NCBI GenBank assembly: GCA_947497295.1
Contig: CANMFU010000002.1
Coordinates: 186,001-250,000, forward strand
Reading direction: 5' to 3'
Length of the DNA stretch: 64,000 nucleotides
From: an uncultured Roseovarius sp.
Lineage (GTDB): Bacteria > Pseudomonadota > Alphaproteobacteria > Rhodobacterales > Rhodobacteraceae
Shown piece by piece: positions 16,743-26,164 of the stretch (its first letter is position 1; each line of letters starts with the position of its first letter). The notes beneath the pieces are model-generated. The model had not been told where the DNA came from. It saw only the letters and a list, made by a program, of their open reading frames with translations, and ran no database searches. The translations under genes were made by a program, and so were the position numbers.

Positions 16743-17754
16743 AAACCCGCCCGGATGTGGCCGCCTGCCACAATGCCATGGCCGACCGCGTCGCCGCCAC
16801 GTCATGTGCGCGGATGATCTGCACCCCCTGCGCCATGCCGGCCAGCGCCACCGCGACCGAGCCGGGCATGCGCGCAGCAGCCTCCGGCGCGGCACCAATA
16901 GTGGCGATAAATTTCTTGCGCGACGCCCCCAGAAGGACAGGACATCCAAGACCGTGGAACAGGCTGATCTGGCTGAGCAAGGTCAGGTTATGGGCCTGCG
17001 TCTTGCCAAACCCGATGCCCGGATCAACGATGATCTGCGCGCGGTCGATGCCTTGGGACACCAGCGCATCCACCCTGTCAGACAGAAAATCATACACATC
17101 CAGCGTCACATGATCATAAAGTGGATTATCCTGCATTGTCTGCGGATCGCCCTGCGCGTGCATGACGCAGACAGGCAACCCCGCCTCGGCGCACCACGGC
17201 GCAAGCGCCGGATCGTAGGTGAAACCCGACACGTCATTAACCAGATCGGCCCCAGCGCCAATGGCCGCTTGGGCCACAGCAGCCTTGCGTGTGTCGATGG
17301 ACATGGGCGCTTTTAATCCAGCGCGGATGGCGGCGATGACGGGCGCCGTGCGCGCGATCTCTTCCTCAACCGCAACAGGCTGCGCGCCGGGGCGGGTCGA
17401 TTCGCCGCCGACATCGATCATGTCCGCCCCCGCCTCTGCCATGGCATGGGCCTGGGCCAGCGCTGCCTCAGGTGCATTGAACCGGCCACCGTCGGAAAAG
17501 CTGTCAGGCGTCACATTAAGAATACCCATCAGGCGCGGCACATCAAAGCTGAGACGCGCGACAGGCGCCCGCAACATCGTCAGGCGGTCCAGCATATCGA
17601 CGGGAATATCACCTGCACCGACCAATTCACGACTGCCATCGCGCGTCATCCGCTCGGCGCGGTCGAACCATGTCCAGCCACCTGCCAGCGGCAGCGCGCC
17701 TGCCGGACGGCAGGGATCGGACTGGGCAATGGGGCGGTAGTAAACGCGGCTCAT
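16741..17754 (-). CDS. folP: Dihydropteroate synthase
   Basis: The 337-residue enzyme condenses p-aminobenzoate with dihydropterin pyrophosphate in folate synthesis. The pterin-binding motifs are LMGILNVTPDSFSDGGRF and DMIDVGGESTRPGAQPV, with SIDTRKA, LVNDVSGF and GASRKKFI following in the usual TIM-barrel order. About 70 residues precede the barrel, longer than E. coli FolP, as is usual in this family group. The start MSRVYYRP at 17754 lies one base after the stop of the FolB-fusion gene, so the two are translationally linked. Frames open further upstream overlap folB and are not credible. Confidence 0.94.
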   Translation of the reverse strand: MSRVYYRPIAQSDPCRPAGALPLAGGWTWFDRAERMTRDGSRELVGAGDIPVDMLDRLTMLRAPVARLSFDVPRLMGILNVTPDSFSDGGRFNAPEAALAQAHAMAEAGADMIDVGGESTRPGAQPVAVEEEIARTAPVIAAIRAGLKAPMSIDTRKAAVAQAAIGAGADLVNDVSGFTYDPALAPWCAEAGLPVCVMHAQGDPQTMQDNPLYDHVTLDVYDFLSDRVDALVSQGIDRAQIIVDPGIGFGKTQAHNLTLLSQISLFHGLGCPVLLGASRKKFIATIGAAPEAAARMPGSVAVALAGMAQGVQIIRAHDVAATRSAMALWQAATSGRV

Positions 17755-17755
17755 C

Positions 17756-18688
17756 TCACAGGCCCGATTGCGCGATGTCCTGCACCAGAACCGGCACCTT
17801 GCTGCCATTCTCAAATGGCTTTTCGCCGATAAGAAGCAGGTCGGATGCATCCATATGCCCGGCAAACCACGCGGCCAGCGCAACCGGTTTGTCAGGGCCG
17901 ACGGTGGGGCCATCGACGGCGTCCAGAACGATCTTGGAGGGGGCCCAGACGCTGATACGGCCATGGCGCATCGCCCAGTCCAGCTCGGTGCGCGTGTCAA
18001 CCACGACAAAGCGGTCGTCGCGCCCGGCCAGAACCCATGCGTTCTGCTCGATTGCCAGCAGATCAACCCGGCGCTGCGTCATGCGGTGGCCCGTCTGGGG
18101 CGGCATCACATCGGCGCGCCCAACGCACAGGATCACCGGCTCGGCCCGCTGCTCCAGCTGGTCCAGCCAGCGAATCAGATGGGGTGATTTCACGGCTTCG
18201 TTGCTGAGATAGACGACATGAGGCCGCAGCGCGGTCTGTTCATGCGAGCCGACGGGTTTCGTCGCCAGATCATCCACCGACCGGACAATTTCGACGCCCA
18301 GCGCACCGGGGCCACGATCCAGTTTTTCGATCCGCACGAACACCCGAATCGCCTGCGGTTCGGCCAGAATACGTTCGGCCACGTTTTCGGCCAGTGTTTC
18401 CAGCAGGTTCAACCGCTCTTCGGCCAGTTCGGCGGCAATCGCCTCGGTCACGCGGTCATAGCTGAGGATGCGATCAACATCATCCTCCAGATCCGCACCC
18501 ACAGGGCGTACTTCGACAACCACGTTGAAACAGATGCGTTGAGTGATGCCACGCTCAAGCTGAAAGGCGCCGATCTCGACGTCGACCATGTGATCACGCA
18601 GGGAAATACGGTCGAGAGGGCCATCAGGCGCCGTCGCCTCGGCACGGGCCTCCGGATGCCCGAAGGCCAGTGATATTTCATCGCTCAT
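17756..18688 (-). CDS. folB: Dihydroneopterin aldolase fused to an amino-acid-kinase-like domain
   Basis: The first 135 or so residues match FolB: DRISLRDHMVDVEIGAF, the conserved Glu in QLERGITQ, and LNLLETLAENVAERILAE. FolB cleaves dihydroneopterin to 6-hydroxymethyldihydropterin for the next step, FolP, encoded one base downstream. Normal FolB has about 120 residues. This protein continues to 310 with a second domain (HVVYLSNEAVKSPHLIRWLD to KPVALAAWFAGHMDASDLLL) that resembles the C-terminal half of amino-acid-kinase-fold proteins. It lacks the Gly-rich N-terminal KxGG start of active kinases, so it may bind a ligand rather than phosphorylate. The fold match is by eye and tentative. Confidence 0.82.
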   Translation of the reverse strand: MSDEISLAFGHPEARAEATAPDGPLDRISLRDHMVDVEIGAFQLERGITQRICFNVVVEVRPVGADLEDDVDRILSYDRVTEAIAAELAEERLNLLETLAENVAERILAEPQAIRVFVRIEKLDRGPGALGVEIVRSVDDLATKPVGSHEQTALRPHVVYLSNEAVKSPHLIRWLDQLEQRAEPVILCVGRADVMPPQTGHRMTQRRVDLLAIEQNAWVLAGRDDRFVVVDTRTELDWAMRHGRISVWAPSKIVLDAVDGPTVGPDKPVALAAWFAGHMDASDLLLIGEKPFENGSKVPVLVQDIAQSGL

Positions 18689-18787
18689 CGCGTATTCCTG
18701 CTGCTTGCGCGGCGCGAGACCGGCCGCGCTGATCGGGGCTTAGCATGGCACCGGACCGTGCACAAATCCGCAAAGCGGTGCGCAAGG

Positions 18788-19414
18788 CTAGTTCTGCGAC
18801 AGGCGCGTTGGTTGTTTGTAAAAATAGTGGGTGCCGATATCAGCCGTACGCGGGAAACTGCGCGACCAGCTGGGGCTGACGGATTTGGTGTGATAGTGCG
18901 TGGCGCCGCCTGTCAGCGGGCGTTCGGCGCCGCGGGCCATGATGTCTGCAATCTTGCCCACACGCTCGAACGCGCGCGGCTCGGCGATGACTTCGGCGTT
19001 TCCATCACAGGTATAGGTGAACTGGCAGCCATAAAGCTGGCCTGTGCCCTGCTTGACCACACCGCAAATCGTGCCGGGATAGCGCGGGCTGTCGACGCGG
19101 TTCAGGATTACTTCGGCAACGGCAAACTGGCCTTTGACGGTTTCGCCGCGCGCTTCGAAATACAGCGCTTCGGACAGGCAGCGCCAGTCTTCGCCACCTT
19201 TGGCCGGGGTCTGCGAGTCCAGCCATTCGCGGGTGTATCCCAGCGTGGCGGCGGGTGCCTTGAGGTAGCTGGCAACGCGGGTCTGGGACATGGCGTTCAG
19301 GCCGCGGCGCTCCTGGCCCAAGAGCTTTTCAATGGCGGTATCTGCCCCTGCGGGCAGGACGGATGTGGTGGCAACAGCCAGCGCGACTGCGATGTATTTA
19401 AAACTGGGTGACAT
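18788..19414 (-). CDS. SleB-type cell wall hydrolase, exported
   Basis: The 208-residue protein has a signal peptide (KYIAVALAVATTSVLPAGA) and a Hydrolase_2 domain with the catalytic Glu in LYFEARGE (about residue 87), followed by VAEVILNRVDSPRYPGTICG, GCQFTYTCDG and GATHYHTKSVSPSWS. SleB domains are lytic transglycosylases that cut the glycan strand of peptidoglycan. In a non-sporing alphaproteobacterium it likely remodels the cell wall in the periplasm. Both flanks are unrelated biosynthetic genes. About 160 bases without a recognised gene separate it from ppdK. Confidence 0.88.
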   Translation of the reverse strand: MSPSFKYIAVALAVATTSVLPAGADTAIEKLLGQERRGLNAMSQTRVASYLKAPAATLGYTREWLDSQTPAKGGEDWRCLSEALYFEARGETVKGQFAVAEVILNRVDSPRYPGTICGVVKQGTGQLYGCQFTYTCDGNAEVIAEPRAFERVGKIADIMARGAERPLTGGATHYHTKSVSPSWSRSFPRTADIGTHYFYKQPTRLSQN

Positions 19415-19577
19415 GGATCAACCTGCGAATGGCGAAGGGCCAAGCCCTCCCGGATCCGGGGGACATACATATTTCGGGCCGTTCAGTCCAGCCGGTGCCG
19501 ATTTTGAGCCATTTCTTGCCGGTTTCAGACTATGGTCAGCCGGACGGTCAGCACGCTCAGACCCCTTGTTTCATGGC

Positions 19578-22163
19578 CTATCGGCGCCCCTGATCCCCTA
19601 GCGTGTCCCGCACCGCCAGCTGCGCGGCAGCCAATCGTGCCACCGGAACGCGGAAGGGCGAACAGGATACATAATCGAACCCTGCCGCCCGGCAGAAGGC
19701 TATCGATTCGGGGTTGCCCCCATGTTCACCGCAGATCGACAGGGTGATGCCCGGACTTGCCTCGCGCGCGCGATCGGCGCCGATGCTCAGCAATTCGGCT
19801 ACGCCGTCCAGATCCAGCGTATGAAAGGGGTCTTCGGGATAGACGCCTTGTTTGACGTATTCCGACATGAACCGTCCCGCATCGTCGCGGCTGAGGCCAT
19901 ATGTCATCTGCGTCAGATCGTTGGTGCCAAAGCTGAGGAAAGAAACCTGCGGCGCTATGTCGCCGGCACGCAGGGCAGCACGCGGGGTTTCGACCATGAC
20001 GCCAAGGCGATAGTCAAAATCCTGTCCCGTCTCACTGCGCACGGCGGCGGCGACAGCATCGACGCGGGCCTTGACCAAATCAACCTCGCGGCTGGCCGAT
20101 ACCAGCGGAATCATGACTTCGGGAACGATCTGAACCCCTTCGCCGGCGACCTTGATGGTTGCCTCAAAGATGGCCCGCACCTGCATTTCGTAGATTTCCG
20201 GCACAGTGATTCCCAGCCGCACACCGCGCATCCCCAACATGGGGTTGTATTCCGACAGCGCCTCGACCCGGCGGATGACCGTGCTCAGCGGCATATCCAG
20301 CGCCTCAGCCAGCGCGCGGTGCCCGGCGCGATCGCTGGGCAGGAATTCGTGCAGGGGCGGATCAAACAGGCGGATGCAAACGGGAAGGCCCTGCATGATG
20401 CGGAACAGATCGGCAAAATCATCGCGCTGCATGGGCAGCAGCCGTTCCAGCGCCGCAGCACGGTCAGGGCTGGTGCTGGCAAAGATCATCTCGCGCATGA
20501 CGCGCAGGCGCGCTTCCTCGAAAAACATATGCTCGGTCCGGCACAATCCGATGCCGTGCGCGTTGAAATTGCGCGCCATCTTGGCATCCATCGGAGTGTC
20601 GGCATTGGCACGCACAGCGATATCGCGCACATCATCTGCCCAGGCCATCAGCACCTGAAAGCTGTCATCATGGCCCGCATCCAGCAGCGGCGCCTGCCCG
20701 AACAACACCTCGCCATTGGTGCCGTCGATGGTAATCTCGTCGCCCTCGTGCAGCACGCGGCCATCCGGCGCTGTCAGTTTGCGCGCCACAGTCTGAAACC
20801 GCATCGAGGACGCGCCGACCACGCAAGGCAGGCCGATACCGCGCCCGATCACCGCCGCGTGGCTGGTCATGCCCCCGCGTTCGGTCAGTACGGCCACAGC
20901 GGCGTGCATGCCGCGAATATCTTCGGGGCTGGTTTCACGCCGCACCAGCACGCAGGCCTCGCCGCGCGCGGCGGCGGTTTGCGAGGCTTCGGCCGTGAAG
21001 ACGATCTTGCCAGTGGCTGCGCCGGGGCTGGCGGCGACTCCGCGCGCCAGAACGTCGCGGCGGGCCTCCGGGTCCACCTGCCGGTGCAAGAGTTCGTTCA
21101 GCGCGCGCGGCTCGATCCGCATCAGCGCCTCTTCGCGGCTGATGATACCATCCTCGGCCATTGCCACCGCGATACTGACCGCCGCGCGGGCATTGCGCGC
21201 CACGCGCACCCCGTCCAGCAGGTGCAGCTTGCCGTTTTCAATGGTGAATTCAGCCTGCATTTCCTCGCGCAGCTTTTCACGCATCAGCATCAGATGCGAT
21301 TTCAACTGCTCGAACGCCTCTGGCGCCAGTTCCGCCAGCGAGGGGCCGCGCGCGTCCCGTTCCAGATAAATCGTGCCATTGCTTCCGCTCAGAGCATCAC
21401 GGCCCTGGCTCTGGCTGAGGTATCGCCCGGTGATCTGGCGCGCACCCGACTTGCTGTTGACCAGCTGCATCACGCCGCTGCCGCTCTCTCCGAGGCCGAG
21501 GCCAATGGCCATTTCCTGCACCACAAGGCCCAACCCGGCATCTACCGGCGCGCCCTTGGCCTGCCGCAAAAGGCGGGCGGTCGTGCCCTCCCACGCGCGC
21601 GCCATGGAACGCAGGACTTCGGCCAGTTGCACGGCGATGTCCTGTGGAAACGGCTCTTCGGTTTCTTCGTGATAAACGCGCAGGGCGAAAATCACCGCCT
21701 CGTCCGGATCTTCGGGCATGTCGTCCAGCATATCGGGGTCCAGCCGCGCGACGTGAATGGCATAGCTTTCAATGAACCGCAAATAGAGCCGCGTGGCGGC
21801 GGCGGGGCCGATCCGGTCTGCCAGCCTGTCGCGCATCGCGTCCGACATGCCGATATTCAGCATCGCACGCGGACCGCCCCAATCGCCATCCTCGGACGAA
21901 GGGCGCACACACAGCAGCGCCGCATTGTCCAGCATCGACAGCAGCGCGCGCAGGTCCGGCATGCCGCCCGCCGCAATGCCGTGAACAACCTTGAACGACA
22001 GCGCGACAGTCGGCGGCACCGGCATTTTCAGCCGCGCAAGGCGTTGCAGGCATTTTGCCCGCCCGCCATGCGTATGGGCGCCAATCGGCGCACCGGGGGT
22101 GATGAGCGTGATGTCCTGATCGCGATGCTGCACTGCGGCGCCTTTCTTGTGTGGGTGCAGCAT
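19578..22163 (-). CDS. Pyruvate phosphate dikinase-like PEP-binding enzyme
   Basis: The 861-residue protein from MLHPHKKGAA has three PPDK parts. They are an ATP-grasp domain with CVRPSSEDGDWGG, a swivelling His domain with ERGGMTSHAAVIGRG (phosphoryl-carrier His at about 434), and a PEP/pyruvate barrel with FGTNDLTQM and the proton-donor Cys in SICGEHGGNPES. PPDK interconverts pyruvate, ATP and Pi with PEP, AMP and PPi. The nucleotide-binding part is shorter and less conserved than in classical PpdK (SEDGDWGG replaces the usual SGARASMPGM type), so the phosphoryl donor is uncertain. It follows glyS on the same strand at about 195 bases. MREITPM six codons upstream is an alternative start. 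Confidence 0.85.
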   Translation of the reverse strand: MLHPHKKGAAVQHRDQDITLITPGAPIGAHTHGGRAKCLQRLARLKMPVPPTVALSFKVVHGIAAGGMPDLRALLSMLDNAALLCVRPSSEDGDWGGPRAMLNIGMSDAMRDRLADRIGPAAATRLYLRFIESYAIHVARLDPDMLDDMPEDPDEAVIFALRVYHEETEEPFPQDIAVQLAEVLRSMARAWEGTTARLLRQAKGAPVDAGLGLVVQEMAIGLGLGESGSGVMQLVNSKSGARQITGRYLSQSQGRDALSGSNGTIYLERDARGPSLAELAPEAFEQLKSHLMLMREKLREEMQAEFTIENGKLHLLDGVRVARNARAAVSIAVAMAEDGIISREEALMRIEPRALNELLHRQVDPEARRDVLARGVAASPGAATGKIVFTAEASQTAAARGEACVLVRRETSPEDIRGMHAAVAVLTERGGMTSHAAVIGRGIGLPCVVGASSMRFQTVARKLTAPDGRVLHEGDEITIDGTNGEVLFGQAPLLDAGHDDSFQVLMAWADDVRDIAVRANADTPMDAKMARNFNAHGIGLCRTEHMFFEEARLRVMREMIFASTSPDRAAALERLLPMQRDDFADLFRIMQGLPVCIRLFDPPLHEFLPSDRAGHRALAEALDMPLSTVIRRVEALSEYNPMLGMRGVRLGITVPEIYEMQVRAIFEATIKVAGEGVQIVPEVMIPLVSASREVDLVKARVDAVAAAVRSETGQDFDYRLGVMVETPRAALRAGDIAPQVSFLSFGTNDLTQMTYGLSRDDAGRFMSEYVKQGVYPEDPFHTLDLDGVAELLSIGADRAREASPGITLSICGEHGGNPESIAFCRAAGFDYVSCSPFRVPVARLAAAQLAVRDTLGDQGRR

Positions 22164-22357
22164 AGGCGTGATCTCGCGCATGGCAAGGGAAACTGCGGGG
22201 GCGGGCGCTACGTCAGCCGGGTGCGCACGGGCCCTGTGGTGGCGCGGCAACGGTCATAACATGCACTCTATGCCCGCCAAACCCGTCCACACTGCAGGTG
22301 GCGCGCGACCTTGCCAAAGCGCCCGCCCGCCGGAACGGACAGGCGCACGCCCGGCGG

Positions 22358-24460
22358 CTAGCCTTCGATACGCGTCAGATCTGCTGCCGCCAGCCCGATC
22401 TTGCGGATCTGGCCCAGCATGTTCAACCGGTTGCGCCGCACCACCTGATTATCCGAATTCACCTGCACCGCCTCGAAAAAGGCGTCAATCGGCGCGCGCA
22501 AACCGGCCAGCGCGGACATGACGGCGGCGAAATCCTCGGATTTCAGGGCTTTGGCGACCTGCGGCTCGGCTTTCGTCAGCGCGGCGAACAGCGCGCGTTC
22601 CTCGTCCGTTTCGGCGAATTTGGCATCGGCGCCAAAGGAGTATTCGACACCGTCGTTTTCTTCGGCCTGACTGAGGATGTTGTTGGCCCGCTTGAAGCCC
22701 TGCAGCAGGTTTTCCCCGTCCTCGGTCTTCAGGAAATCGCTGAGCGCCGTGGCGCGTTTGACCAAGAGCGCGAGGTCGTCATTGCCCTCCATAGCGATGC
22801 AGGCGTCGATGACGTCATGGCGGATGCCCTGGTCGCGGAGGTAAACCTTGAGGCGGTCGTGGAAGAAGGAGAGGAGGTCCGTCGACTTCGCGCGCAACCC
22901 CTGAGCGTGTATTTGTGTGCCATACATCGTGAAGCCGACATCAAATGCAGTTGCGGGAGCGGTGAGCCTGATACGCAGATCATTCTCCAGCACCAACCGA
23001 ATAACCCCCAGCGCCGCCCGGCGCAGCGCAAAGGGGTCCTTGCTCCCGGTCGGCTTCTCGTCAATCGCCCAGAAACCCGTCAGGATATCCAACTTGTCCG
23101 CCAGCGCCACGGCCACGGATACCGGCGCGGTCGGCACATCATCTGACGGCCCCAGCGGCGCGTAATGTTCCTGCGCGGCGGCAGCCACTGCCGCAGGCAG
23201 ACCGGCGGCGTCTGCGTAATATCGCCCCATCAGCCCCTGCAATTCGGGGAATTCATAGACCATTTCCGAGGGCAGATCGGACTTGGCCCAGCGCGCGGCC
23301 TGCTCGGCCAGATCGGGGTCGGCGCCCACCACCGGCGCGATCTCGCGCGCCAGTGCGGCGATGCGGTTTACCCGGTCCGCCTGACTGCCCAGCTTGTTAT
23401 GGAAGGTGACATTCGCCAGCGCGTCCTGCCACGCCTGCCCGCCTGCCTCGGCGATGCGCAGGTCATTCTCCCAAAAGAATTTCGCATCCGAGAGCCGCGC
23501 GAACAGCACCTTCTGGTTGCCGGCCAGAATGGTCGCGCCATTGTCCGCCGTCTCGCGGTTGGCCACGGTGATGAAGCGCTCGATGCGGCCCGTCTTCGGA
23601 TTTCGCACGGAAAAGAACTTCTGATGCTCCTTCATGCTGGTTTGCAGCACCTCGGGCGGCAGGCCCAGAAACGTCTGATCAATCGTGCCCATCAGCACAA
23701 CCGGCCATTCGACCAGCCCCGCGACCTCGGCCAGCAGGGCGGGATCTTCGGCCACTTCCAGCCCGGCGGCAAACGCCTGATTGGTGGCGTCCTGCCAGAT
23801 CGCATCGGCCCGCTCGGCGGCGTCCAGAACAACGTGGCGCTTCTTCAGCTTGGCGGCGTAATCGTCAAAGCCGCTGACGGCAACCCGCCCCGGCGCCATA
23901 AAGCGGTGGCCCTCGGTGGAGTTGCCCGCGGTGATGCCGTCCACGTCCAGACCCACAATGCTGGCCTCGCCCAGATCATCGGTCAGGATGCACAGGATCG
24001 AATGCAGCGGGCGCACCCAGCGCAGGCTGCCGCTGCCCCAGCGCATGGATTTCGGCCATGGGAAATTGCGAATGACGTTTTCCAGCACCTCGCCGACGAT
24101 CGCATCGGCATTGCGGCCCGGCTTGGTGACGGTGGCGAAGTAAACCTGCCCCTTTTTCTCGTCCCGCACCTCCAGATCGTCGCGGGTGACGCCCGCACCG
24201 CGCAAAAACCCCTCGATGGCCTTTTCGGGCGCGTCGGTGCGCGGGCCTTTGCGCTCTTCGCGCGTGGTTGGCGAGGATGCGGTCAGCCCCTCGATCGCCA
24301 GCGTCAGGCGGCGGGGCGTGGAAAACGCGGCGGCACCGGCATAGGTCAGCCCGGCCTCGACCAGACCGTCGGTCACGCGCGCCTTCAGATCAGCCGCCGC
24401 GCGGGTCTGCATCCGGGCCGGGATTTCCTCGGAGAAAAGTTCGATCAGCAGATCGGGCAT
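22358..24460 (-). CDS. glyS: Glycyl-tRNA synthetase beta subunit
   Basis: The 700-residue beta subunit forms the alpha2beta2 glycyl-tRNA synthetase with GlyQ and recognises tRNA-Gly. The N-terminus MPDLLIELFSEEIPARMQ, the middle block GDVLEN-like EVLENVIRNFPWPKSMRWG, and the HD-domain part LGSQADRVNRIAALAREIAP are characteristic. Length is normal. It begins three bases after the stop of the small membrane-protein gene and is part of the glyQ operon. The end of the gene overlaps no other feature. Confidence 0.95.
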   Translation of the reverse strand: MPDLLIELFSEEIPARMQTRAAADLKARVTDGLVEAGLTYAGAAAFSTPRRLTLAIEGLTASSPTTREERKGPRTDAPEKAIEGFLRGAGVTRDDLEVRDEKKGQVYFATVTKPGRNADAIVGEVLENVIRNFPWPKSMRWGSGSLRWVRPLHSILCILTDDLGEASIVGLDVDGITAGNSTEGHRFMAPGRVAVSGFDDYAAKLKKRHVVLDAAERADAIWQDATNQAFAAGLEVAEDPALLAEVAGLVEWPVVLMGTIDQTFLGLPPEVLQTSMKEHQKFFSVRNPKTGRIERFITVANRETADNGATILAGNQKVLFARLSDAKFFWENDLRIAEAGGQAWQDALANVTFHNKLGSQADRVNRIAALAREIAPVVGADPDLAEQAARWAKSDLPSEMVYEFPELQGLMGRYYADAAGLPAAVAAAAQEHYAPLGPSDDVPTAPVSVAVALADKLDILTGFWAIDEKPTGSKDPFALRRAALGVIRLVLENDLRIRLTAPATAFDVGFTMYGTQIHAQGLRAKSTDLLSFFHDRLKVYLRDQGIRHDVIDACIAMEGNDDLALLVKRATALSDFLKTEDGENLLQGFKRANNILSQAEENDGVEYSFGADAKFAETDEERALFAALTKAEPQVAKALKSEDFAAVMSALAGLRAPIDAFFEAVQVNSDNQVVRRNRLNMLGQIRKIGLAAADLTRIEG

Positions 24461-24463
24461 GGC

Positions 24464-24988
24464 TTAGTATCCTTCGGGGGCTGGCGGGCAATCGTCGGGG
24501 GCGGGCTGGCCGTCAAACACGATCTCGCCGCAGCGGTTGATCTGGTCCCACGCCCAGCCGCGCCCGTCATCGTGAATGGCAACCATGCGGTCGATGCCGT
24601 ATTCGACGTTTTCGGTGCCAAGGAAGGCCAGCGCGCTGCCCGCCTCGATCGCCGCGCCGATCTCCTTGGCGTCGAAACAGTCGAACCATTTGGGCGCGGT
24701 CAGCGGCACGGCGCCCTCGTCCAGCACGTAGGTTTCGGTCAACATGGGCAGGCTCATCGACGTGGTGAAGCAGGCGCGATACCGGATGGGCGAACTGTCA
24801 GCGTCGATAGCGCGGAAGTCATCGTAGAGAACCGGCTCGGGCGTATCGGTGATCAGCGAGGTGATCTGCACGTCGGTGTCGCCGTTCGGCGTGATCTCGT
24901 AATAATAGGCGTAGACCTGTTGATAGTACATCAGGGCGCCGCCGCCCATGGCGCAGGCAAGCAATAACACAGTGAGGAACTTTCCCAT
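24464..24988 (-). CDS. Small membrane-anchored protein between glyQ and glyS (DUF6446-like)
   Basis: The 174-residue protein from [18 protein letters not shown] has one N-terminal membrane segment and a periplasmic-looking domain with IDADSSPIRYRACFTTSMSL, WFDCFDAKEIGAAIEAG and INRCGEIVFDG. I recall this as a Rhodobacteraceae-restricted family (DUF6446) of unknown function. Its ATG shares its first base with the glyQ stop (TGATG) and its stop lies three bases before glyS, so it is locked into the glycyl-tRNA synthetase operon. Three Cys residues in the exported part could form a disulfide. A role in translation is not shown. Confidence 0.7.
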   Translation of the reverse strand: MGKFLTVLLLACAMGGGALMYYQQVYAYYYEITPNGDTDVQITSLITDTPEPVLYDDFRAIDADSSPIRYRACFTTSMSLPMLTETYVLDEGAVPLTAPKWFDCFDAKEIGAAIEAGSALAFLGTENVEYGIDRMVAIHDDGRGWAWDQINRCGEIVFDGQPAPDDCPPAPEGY

Positions 24989-25917
24989 CAGGTCGCCCAG
25001 CCGCCTGCGGTCGTTTGCACGAAAGCATCGGCGCATTGTTTCGCCAGCGTGCGGACGCGGCCGATATAGGACTGCCGCTCGGTCACCGAGATGACGCCGC
25101 GCGCGTCCAGCAGGTTGAAGATGTGGCTGGCCCTGATGCATTGATCATAGGCCGGATGCGCCATGACGATGCGCTTGCCGGTCTTTGGATCGGCCTCGGG
25201 GGCGTCCAGAATGGCGCGGCATTCGGCCTCGGCCTCCTCGAAGTGACGCAGCAGCACCTCGGTATTAGCGATGTCGAAATTCCAGCGGCTGAATTCTTCT
25301 TCGGTCTGGCGGAACACGTCACCATAGGTCAGCGGAATGGGCGCGGAGGGGTCGTTATAGGGCATGTCCATGACGTGATCGGCGCCCAGAACATACATCG
25401 CCAGACGCTCCAGCCCGTAGGTCAGCTCGCCCGACACGGGGGCGCAGTCATGGCCGCCAACCTGCTGGAAATAGGTGAATTGGCTGACTTCCATACCGTC
25501 GCACCACACCTCCCAGCCAAGACCCCATGCGCCGAGAGTAGGCGATTCCCAGTCATCCTCGACAAAGCGGATGTCATGCAGCGCCATGTCTATGCCGATA
25601 GCCTCAAGGCTGCCCAGATAGAGCGCCTGAAGGTTCGGCGGGCTGGGTTTGATCAGCACCTGATACTGATAATAATGCTGCAAGCGGTTCGGATTTTCGC
25701 CATAGCGCCCGTCGGTGGGGCGGCGCGATGGCTGCACATAGGCGGCCGCCCATGGGCGCGGCCCGAGGCTGCGCAGGGTGGTGGCGGGGTGGAACGTCCC
25801 GGCACCGACCTCCATGTCATAGGGCTGCATGATTGCGCAGCCCTGAGCGGCCCAATAGCTTTGCAATCTCAGGATAATCTCCTGAAAGCTGCGCGGTCTG
25901 GCGGTGGTGTCGGTCAT
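24988..25917 (-). CDS. glyQ: Glycyl-tRNA synthetase alpha subunit
   Basis: The 309-residue alpha subunit carries the class II aminoacylation core of bacterial alpha2beta2 glycyl-tRNA synthetase. It starts with [20 protein letters not shown], then holds [40 protein letters not shown] and [25 protein letters not shown], all invariant in GlyQ. It is the first gene of the minus-strand operon glyQ, DUF6446-like, glyS and possibly the PPDK-like gene. No T-box is visible in the 235 bases upstream. Confidence 0.96.
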   Translation of the reverse strand: MTDTTARPRSFQEIILRLQSYWAAQGCAIMQPYDMEVGAGTFHPATTLRSLGPRPWAAAYVQPSRRPTDGRYGENPNRLQHYYQYQVLIKPSPPNLQALYLGSLEAIGIDMALHDIRFVEDDWESPTLGAWGLGWEVWCDGMEVSQFTYFQQVGGHDCAPVSGELTYGLERLAMYVLGADHVMDMPYNDPSAPIPLTYGDVFRQTEEEFSRWNFDIANTEVLLRHFEEAEAECRAILDAPEADPKTGKRIVMAHPAYDQCIRASHIFNLLDARGVISVTERQSYIGRVRTLAKQCADAFVQTTAGGWAT

Positions 25918-26164
25918 GCGGGCCTCTTTCGGGATGCCATGGGGCGCGGCGCCCCTGAAATCGCGCCCCCTACCTACGGCGGGCTGCGCAAAGCGTCAAT
26001 CAGGCGGCCCGGCCTAATTTGGGGCGGTCCGGCAAGGTGCAATGCGCTCAAACACCGCAATCAGCATACTAAATCTTCATAATTTAGGTGCATATCATAG
26101 GCTTTTTGCTAGAAGACGAGAAACGCAATGGAATTTGCGACGGGTTTGATGGGTGACGGATAGA

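Noticed and set aside
19722-22259. An 845-codon open frame on the plus strand opposite the PPDK-like gene
   Set aside because: It is a mirror of strong codon bias in GC-rich DNA. It has His/Arg-rich low-information protein sequence and no family motif, while the minus strand encodes a full PPDK-type enzyme.
25918-26152. T-box leader for glyQ
   Set aside because: No T-box consensus or specifier stem was visible, and T-boxes are rare in this group.
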